NCBI RefSeq assembly: GCF_003086295.3
Contig: NC_092050.1
Span: 152,836,699 to 152,900,698 of the forward strand
Direction: 5' to 3'
From: Arachis hypogaea
Lineage: Eukaryota; Streptophyta; Magnoliopsida; Fabales; Fabaceae
DNA: 64,000 bases
A program made the translations under genes and the position numbers. How positions within the stretch are numbered: position 1 is the stretch's first letter; every line of letters begins with the position of its first letter. This document shows positions 58,012-64,000 of this stretch, in pieces. The notes below the pieces were generated by a model. It worked only from the letters and a program-made list of their open reading frames with translations, was not told the DNA's origin and made no database searches.

Positions 58012-59574
58012 TCAAAACAAGCATCTTCTAGTTACCCTAACCTTCAAGCCATCCTTCATTAAAAGAACAATTGAGTGACTAGGAATAGCTTGATGACCTT
58101 CCACCACATGAATATGATAATTGCACAAAATAGAAGCTGCCACCATCTTCAATTGAATAAAAGATATGTCCTTTCCCAAGCAAGTTCTAGGACCCGCATT
58201 AAAACTAATGAACTTGTAAGATGGCATATGAACAATACTACCCTTATTAGAGATCCATCTCTCTGGCTTGAACTCCAAGCAATCTTTTCCCCATACCTCT
58301 TCAAACCTTCCCATTGCAAACAAAGAAAGTAAGATCATTGTACTTGGATTCACATGATGTCCACTTGGGAGTATGTCACTTTTGATTGGTTGCTTCCTCT
58401 CAAAAGGAATAGGAGGAAATAGCCTCAAAGATTCACAAAGAGCACCATGAAGATAAACTAGCTTTTTCACCTCTTCTATGCCTAAAACTTTGTGCTTCAT
58501 TTCATCATTATTTGATCCAAAATTTTCTTTGATTTCATCAAGAATTCTGGTTTCAACTAATGGGTTTGTAGCAACAAGCCAAAAGAACCAAGTAAGAGCT
58601 GAAGTTATAGTATCTCTTCCGGCCACAAAAATATTGAAAGTTGAGTCTCTTAGAAACTTGTCATCATTGACTAATAATGTTTGACTTTGACCCTTTTCTT
58701 GTTCTTCTTGTTCTCTCATCATCATCAAAGCACTAAGCAAGTCAACTTGAGCTTCATCTATTTGACTACTTTTGTTGTACTTGCTTATCTCTTCTCTCTT
58801 TGATGCTATGCAAGAGTATATGAATTGGTCAAACACCTTGCAAGCTTCACTCATCTTTCTCTCTTGACCTAATTGAAGCCATTCTAGAAGCTTCCAAACA
58901 CTCTTTGGAACAGCATGCCTATAGAATAAGGACTCTTCAGCTTCATTAAAAGCCTTCTCACATGCAACTTGAGGGAACTCAATAGAAAGACAATTAGGAT
59001 CATACCCTAAAACAATGTTGCAAATGTTGTCGAATGTGAAGCGATTGAAGATGTCTTGTAGATCCACCTCAACACGTTGTTGTACCACGTGTTCTAATAC
59101 AGGAATCAAGCTAGCTTCCACCTTCTTCCGAATCGTTTTCTCTAGAAAAATCTCGAAGCTTCTATTCTTAAACAAAGAAAGAAGCAAAGATCTATGGTAC
59201 CTCCAAGTCTCCGAATCCGTGGTAAAAATACCATCTCCAAAAATTTGGAAGATGTCACGAAATTCAGAGCCCTTGACATAGTTGTCAAAACTCTTGCTCA
59301 TTATGTGATGAACATTGATGGGGTCACTAGTGACCAAATAGTTCATGTTGGTGAACCATGGTCCCATGAACTCGCCGGTTTTGCCTTCTTGTTTCAAGAC
59401 ATCGGTTATGAAATCATGGATCCGGAACAAGTTCCATAACACTATTGGTAGCATGCCAACAATAGGCCAATCTATTAAGAGAGGGCTCTTGCAACATAGT
59501 CTCCTATGAAAAGAGTGTAAGAGGAAGCAAAGTAGTGCTGCCATTGTTGCTAAATAGAAAAATATGGCCATCAC
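58012..59574 (-). CDS. CYP96A: Cytochrome P450, CYP96A type, second intact copy
   Basis: Single-exon gene of 520 codons. The start is at one of two adjacent Met codons (MMAIFFYLATMAALLCFLL), giving a membrane anchor. I-helix AGRDTIT at 318-324, K-helix ESLR at 381-384, KPERW at 436-440 and heme loop FNAGPRTCLG at 458-467 with ligand Cys465. It aligns with the 38733-40238 protein along its length but is clearly more distant than the pseudogene is. It has an extra insertion near residues 270-300 (Gln/Glu-rich, EQEEQEKGQ). Same strand and family as the other copies, so part of the same array. Expected role: ER-bound oxidation of long-chain aliphatics, as for CYP96A wax enzymes; the substrate is not shown by sequence. 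Confidence 0.92.
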   Translation of the reverse strand: MMAIFFYLATMAALLCFLLHSFHRRLCCKSPLLIDWPIVGMLPIVLWNLFRIHDFITDVLKQEGKTGEFMGPWFTNMNYLVTSDPINVHHIMSKSFDNYVKGSEFRDIFQIFGDGIFTTDSETWRYHRSLLLSLFKNRSFEIFLEKTIRKKVEASLIPVLEHVVQQRVEVDLQDIFNRFTFDNICNIVLGYDPNCLSIEFPQVACEKAFNEAEESLFYRHAVPKSVWKLLEWLQLGQERKMSEACKVFDQFIYSCIASKREEISKYNKSSQIDEAQVDLLSALMMMREQEEQEKGQSQTLLVNDDKFLRDSTFNIFVAGRDTITSALTWFFWLVATNPLVETRILDEIKENFGSNNDEMKHKVLGIEEVKKLVYLHGALCESLRLFPPIPFERKQPIKSDILPSGHHVNPSTMILLSLFAMGRFEEVWGKDCLEFKPERWISNKGSIVHMPSYKFISFNAGPRTCLGKDISFIQLKMVAASILCNYHIHVVEGHQAIPSHSIVLLMKDGLKVRVTRRCLF

Positions 59575-59643
59575 TAAATAATTTGAGAATGTTTATGTTG
59601 TTTGATGTTTGTGTTTGTAGTAGTGTTGTTATTCTTGTATCCC

Positions 59644-59653
59644 TATATATAAA
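59644..59653 (-). promoter_or_regulatory. TATA box of the second P450 gene
   Basis: TTTATATATA on the minus strand, about 75 bases before the ATG at 59574, a normal plant distance. Confidence 0.6.
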
Positions 59654-59910
59654 GAATATAATGATAATATTCTAATTCAAAAACAGTGTAGCTTTTAAAT
59701 ATTATTTTTTATTTAATTTTTAATAAAAAATCAATAATTTTTTAATTTTTTAAATAATATAAAAAGTAGATATTTAAATTAATTAAATAATAATAAATTT
59801 TTAAAAAAATTGATTAAATACTAAATTTTAAAACACAAATAACATTTTTAATTCAAAAATGATAGATATTATATATATTGAATTCGGCAAAGAAAACTGC
59901 TTGAGACTTA

Positions 59911-60097
59911 GTTTTAATCTAATGTGTGCTTTAAAATTTTTATCAAATCAATTATCAGGGTAAAATATTAAATAAAATATAAAATATATATTAAAATAAA
60001 TAAAATAATATATATTTATATAAATATAAAGTAATTAATTTGATATTTTTTTTTGTGTATTTAACATTTTTGTAATTTTAAAGCACACGTTAGATTA
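59911..60097. mobile_element. Small inverted-repeat MITE, about 190 bp
   Basis: Left ttaatctaatgtgtgcttta and reversed right ttaatctaacgtgtgcttta form inverted ends of about 28 bases around an AT-rich centre. It directly abuts the Mutator-like element. Confidence 0.6.
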
Positions 60098-62233
60098 AGG
60101 GATAAGTACGATTTTGGTCCTTGACGTTAGGGGTCAGAATCGAAATCGTCCCTCTTGTATATTTGGATTTAATCTCATCCTTAAAGTCATATTTAAAATT
60201 AAAATCGTCCTTTACAGTGTAAATTTTTTCTAAATGACCATAGTACCCTTCTATCCTTGAAGTGTTACGCGCGAAACACTTCACCCCTTCATATGCTTCC
60301 AAACCCTCAACGTAAACAACAAAACCCATCAGAATATTTCACTTCACCAATGTAGTTGCACTGTGCCCTAAGTAAGAATATGAAAGGAGAGACGGTGTTC
60401 TTGGACTGAAGATCGAAGGCGAGTCTGGTTCACTGGAAGGCAGGGTCGTGCATAGGCATTCAGGTATGTTTCACTGTTTACTGAGATTAGGGATAAACAT
60501 CACAGTGCGATTTATTTTTTAATTTTTCTTCTTTTTCTGTGATATGGCACTGTAGGTTGTTGTAGAGGACAATGGTGTACTTTAAACTGAAAGTCTACCA
60601 TGGGGGGTTTTTTATCTATCGGAATGGGTCGTTAGAGTATGTGGGGGGAGAAACAACAGTGATAGAAGAGATTGATGGTGATCGGTGGTCCGTATTTGAA
60701 GCCTATGCAGAGTTAAGGCAGTTTGGTTATGTGCAGGAGAACATCCCTTCGTTGTGGTTCAAGGATCCTACACACGAAGACTTGGAGAAACATTTGAAGT
60801 TGTTTAAAACTGATGCAGATTCCATTGCTATGTGCAAAATAGCTGAGTTAAGAGATTATGTTGACTTGTATGTAGTGCACAAGGTTGAGGAGGAAGACGT
60901 GTTTCCTGCGTCTGGCTACATTGATGTTGGGGGGGATCATAGGATGGATGATGAGGGACAACAGATGGTTTTGTATGGAGGAGAACATCCTGATTCAAAA
61001 CATGCTGAAGCAGCTGCTGATATCTCTGGGGCAGAGAATAATGAGGGTGGTGATGATGTTAATCTAGAAGCTGATATGGGTAACTATAATGATAGTGACA
61101 GCGTTGATTCAGAGTATAAACCATCTGAGGAAGAGGAGGAGACTGAAGATGATTCAAACTTTACGAACAGTGAAGATGAGCTTGATCCTGATGTTAGTAG
61201 ATTTCAAGATGTTAATGTGGCGAATAAAAAAGGTAGGGCAGGAAAAATGAAGGGTGTCGCAACTGATAACTTTGGAGACGAGGATGTAGCAAGGAGTGAT
61301 GAATTAGAGAATGACCATGAGGTTGGAGGTGATGTCTCAGATTCAGAGAACCAGGGGCAGAGTTATCCAGTTCACAAGCCTCAAAAAGACATGAGCCAAT
61401 ACAAGTAGGAAGTGTGCACATTGTATGCATCCAGAGAAGAGTTCAAGGACACTGTGACTGCATATGCCGTGCAGTCAGCTAGGGCGATCACATTTAGGAA
61501 ATGTGATCTGCAGAGGGTTAGGGCAGTTTGTACTGGCGAGTGTCCGTTTTGGGTATATGCAGCGAAAATGAAAGAAGAGGATACTTGGCATCTTCGCAGC
61601 ATGAATCTGAGTCACACTTGTACACAGGCACACAGGGTGGGGATTATGCACTCGAGATGGCTTGGCAAGGCATTCAAGAAGAAGGTCAGTTCAAATCCGA
61701 AGGTGAAGATTAGGGAGTTAGTGTCAAAGGCTCAAAAGAAGTGGAACTTGACTGTCACCAAGTCAATGGCAACGAGGACCAAGCAGATTGCCCTGGATGA
61801 AATCCAGGGAACCTTCCGAGAGTAGTATAAGAGGATATATGACTATGCACATGAGGTGATGCGGGCAAATCCAGGGTCATCCGTTCGCATACAGGTGCAG
61901 AGGTTCCCTGAACAAGTTAATGCAGCAGAATCCTTATCCATGAGCAGCCACTGTATCTTTCAGAGAATCTATATATGCTTGAAAGCATGCAAGCAGAGCT
62001 TCAGCCATTGTAGGAGCTTCATTGGTTTGGACGGCTGTTTTCTGAAGACACCCCAGGGGGGACACTTGCTCACTGCCATTGGTTGGGATCCAAACGACCA
62101 GATGCTACCCCTTGCATATGCGGTTGTAGAGGCCGAGACGAAGGACTCATGGAGTTGGTTCCTACATCATCTGGCATCTGACATTGGTATTGAGAAAATG
62201 GGAAAAACTACTTTCATGTCTGACCAACAGAAA

Positions 62234-62333
62234 GTAAGAAACTATTACCACATTGACTTATGTTCATTGAAGTTCTGTATCACTGCATGTAAATATTTTA
62301 CTAATTATATCATCCTCCATTTTCTGCTTGCAG
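62234..62333 (+). other. Intron 1 of the MULE transposase
   Basis: 100 bp, gtaagaaac to tgcttgcag, located directly after the SDQQK codons, in phase 0. Its removal joins SDQQK to GLLPAYDEV, the usual MULE reading. Confidence 0.75.
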
Positions 62334-63264
62334 GGTTTGTTGCCAGCATACGATGAAGTTATACCAGGTGTGGAGAATCGATTCTGTGTGAGGCACCTGT
62401 ACAGCAATTTCAGAAAACGGTTCCCAGGGTTACAATTGAAGCAACTAATGTGGAGGTGTGGTAAGGCAACTCACTGGAGGGACTGGGAGAGGAACATGGC
62501 TGAACTGAAAGCTGTTAATCAGGAAGCATATAGGTACCTAAATGCTATCCCTCCTAAGTATTGGTCTAGATCTAGGTTTACCTATAATTCTAAAGTAGAT
62601 ACACTGGTAAACAATATGTCTGAAAGCTTTAATGCTGCCATAGTTGATGCTAGAGAGAAACCTATACTTACAATGTTAGAGGATATCAGGGTTAAACTAA
62701 TGACTAGGTGGGCAGAGAATAGGGATCTGGCTCAGAAATATGCAGGGACAATCTTACCTAGGATTAGAATCAAGTTGGAGAGGAGGTCTAGATCTGCCGG
62801 AGAATGGCGGCCATATTGGTCTGCAGCTCAGAAATATGAGGTTGTGAGTGGGTTAGATAAGTTTACTGTTGACTTAGGATCCTTTGAGTGCTCATGTAGA
62901 AGGTGGCAGTTGAGTAGTATACCATGTGTCCATGCGATTAGCTGCATCAAGTTCAAGGGATTTGGCTTGGAACCTTATGTGGCCGATTGCTACAAGATAG
63001 AAACATACCTGAAGTGCTATGAAGCAGTTATTCACCCATTGAATGGACCTGATCTATGGGAGATAACCTCACATCCTGATGTGATGCCTCCCCCATACAG
63101 AAGGCCTAGTCACAGGCCAGTCAAGAAAAGGAAACAATCTGCTGGAGATGAAGAACAGAGCAGCCGCACTCATCTGTCCAGGAGGGGGGGAGAAACAAAG
63201 GTGCTCCATATGTGGTGTTGTTGGACATAATAAGAGCAGATGCCCTAAACCTATTGAGAATGAG

Positions 63265-63350
63265 GTATATTGATTAATGTTTTACACTACTTGTCTCAGA
63301 TTTTTCATTAAGCCTTATGTTCATCTATATTAACTGCATCTGTTTCATAG
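63265..63350 (+). other. Intron 2 of the MULE transposase
   Basis: 86 bp, gtatat to tttcatag; joins the CCHC-containing exon to the Lys/Pro/Thr-rich C-terminal exon. Confidence 0.55.
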
Positions 63351-63821
63351 GCCCAAAATTCCAAGGATGTAAGCAAAGGCAAGCAATCCAGGGGCAGCAA
63401 CAAGTCAAACCCTCTTGCTGCTAAGGGAGGAAAGAAAACTGCATCTACACAGCCCACTCCTAAGCTCACTGTCAAGAGAAAAGTTACCTCAGCAACACAG
63501 CCACTAACTTCAGCCCAGTCCAACACTGTAGCACAGCTAAAGAGGCCTAGAGGCAGGCCCAAGGGGACCACCAAGCCCACATCTTCAGCCCAACATGATC
63601 CACCACCCAAGACAACTGCAATCCCAAAAACCTCAGCACCTTCTGCATCCTCATCACAGCCAACCACCACAACTCTTCCAGCATCTCAGCCATCCATTGC
63701 CACAGCTTCAAGCCAACCCACTGGGCACTTCTCTGTCAGCCTTACTGGAGGACCTCATGTTTCTCCCAGGAAATTGAAGTTAATGGCAAAGTTGCCTCCA
63801 AGAAAATGGGGATTGCTTTAG

Positions 63822-64000
63822 GAAAATGACAACACTTAGCATCAATATGTCATAGTTATATAGCATGGATGTTGGTTTATTTTGTTTTAAGTTTGTGTTA
63901 AGCTTCTGGTTAAATAGTGTGAACTTGTTGCTTACTTTTTGTTGCTTATGTTTTTCTTGTTAAGTTTCTGCTCAAACTCTTGTACTGAATTATTGGCTTC
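63822..64000. other. MULE 3' untranslated region
   Basis: T-rich sequence after the transposase stop; the window ends before the terminal inverted repeat. Confidence 0.5.

Larger units (their letters stand above)
60572..63821 (+). pseudogene. MULE transposase, three exons, with two nonsense codons and a frameshift
   Basis: Exon 1 60572-62233, intron 62234-62333 (gtaag...gcag), exon 2 62334-63264, intron 63265-63350, exon 3 63351-63821; frames agree across both introns. N terminus MVYFKLKVYHGGFFIYRNGS is the PB1-like domain of plant MULE proteins; an acidic linker follows (residues 190-250). The MuDR DNA-binding zinc region (CPFWVYAAKMKEEDTWHLRS, SHTC) and the transposase core (FIGLDGCFLKTPQGGHLL with the first Asp; FMSDQQK with the second) come next, then the SWIM zinc finger CSCRRWQLSSIPCVH, a CCHC knuckle CSICGVVGHNKSRC, and an AT-hook-like RPRGRPKG. 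Defects: TAG at 61406-61408 and at 61823-61825, and one extra G in the G-run near 63185. Otherwise near full length, so only recently dead. Confidence 0.85.
60098..64000 (+). mobile_element. Autonomous-type Mutator-like element (right end outside)
   Basis: Starts near 60098 with gggataagtacgattttggt, followed by a 150-bp terminal region (aatcgtccc, aaaatcgtccttt) of a type seen at MULE ends, then a leader and a multi-exon transposase gene (60572-63821). The right terminal repeat and the target duplication are not in the window. Confidence 0.7.

Overview
This is a stretch of a plant nuclear genome: very AT-rich intergenic DNA, spliced genes, LTR retrotransposons with tRNA primer sites, Mutator-like and hAT-like DNA transposons, and cytochrome P450 genes of the plant CYP86 clan. 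The P450 type and the small inverted-repeat elements suggest a legume, perhaps Arachis (peanut), but the species is inference.

The host-gene backbone is a decayed tandem array of CYP96A-type P450 genes, all on the minus strand. Two copies are intact (38733-40238, 501 aa; 58012-59574, 520 aa). A third (15877-21784) is a pseudogene with several frameshifts and a 4.37-kb Mutator-like insertion. A sequence that lies just 3' of these genes occurs about four times (about 1820-3450, 14290-15180, 35980-38640 split, 41905-42130), so the array once had more units. A coiled-coil pseudogene fragment is at the left end (373-888).

Most of the rest is mobile DNA. Left to right: a 1.75-kb palindromic foldback element (3520-5266); a Ty3/Gypsy Tat-type element (5291-8309) with 5' LTR, tRNA-Asp primer site and open gag-protease-partial RT; a second Tat-type element in reverse orientation inserted in its RT (8310-about 14275), with one LTR, an antisense spliced extra ORF, 107-bp tandem repeats and a truncated integrase; the 4.37-kb long-TIR element (15991-20358) with smaller elements nested in it; a complete but degenerate Ty3/Gypsy element (23530-35801, TSD TTCTG) carrying a broken antisense plant-mobile-domain ORF; a 2-kb element with 9-bp TSD (36266-38292) holding a hAT MITE (37584-38189); a 2.3-kb long-TIR element (about 42318-44605) holding another MITE; a complete Ty1/Copia SIRE-type element (46112-57128, TSD ATTAT) with 1.8-kb LTRs; and a nearly full-length Mutator-like transposase gene (60572-63821) running towards the right end.

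The P450 proteins probably act in the endoplasmic reticulum on long-chain lipid substrates. All retroelement and transposase reading frames except the second element's antisense ORF carry nonsense codons, frameshifts or truncations, so the window looks like a gene cluster expanded by duplication and then eroded and silenced by nested insertions. I see no single new system; the most unusual content is the pair of Gypsy elements that each carry a different kind of antisense extra gene.
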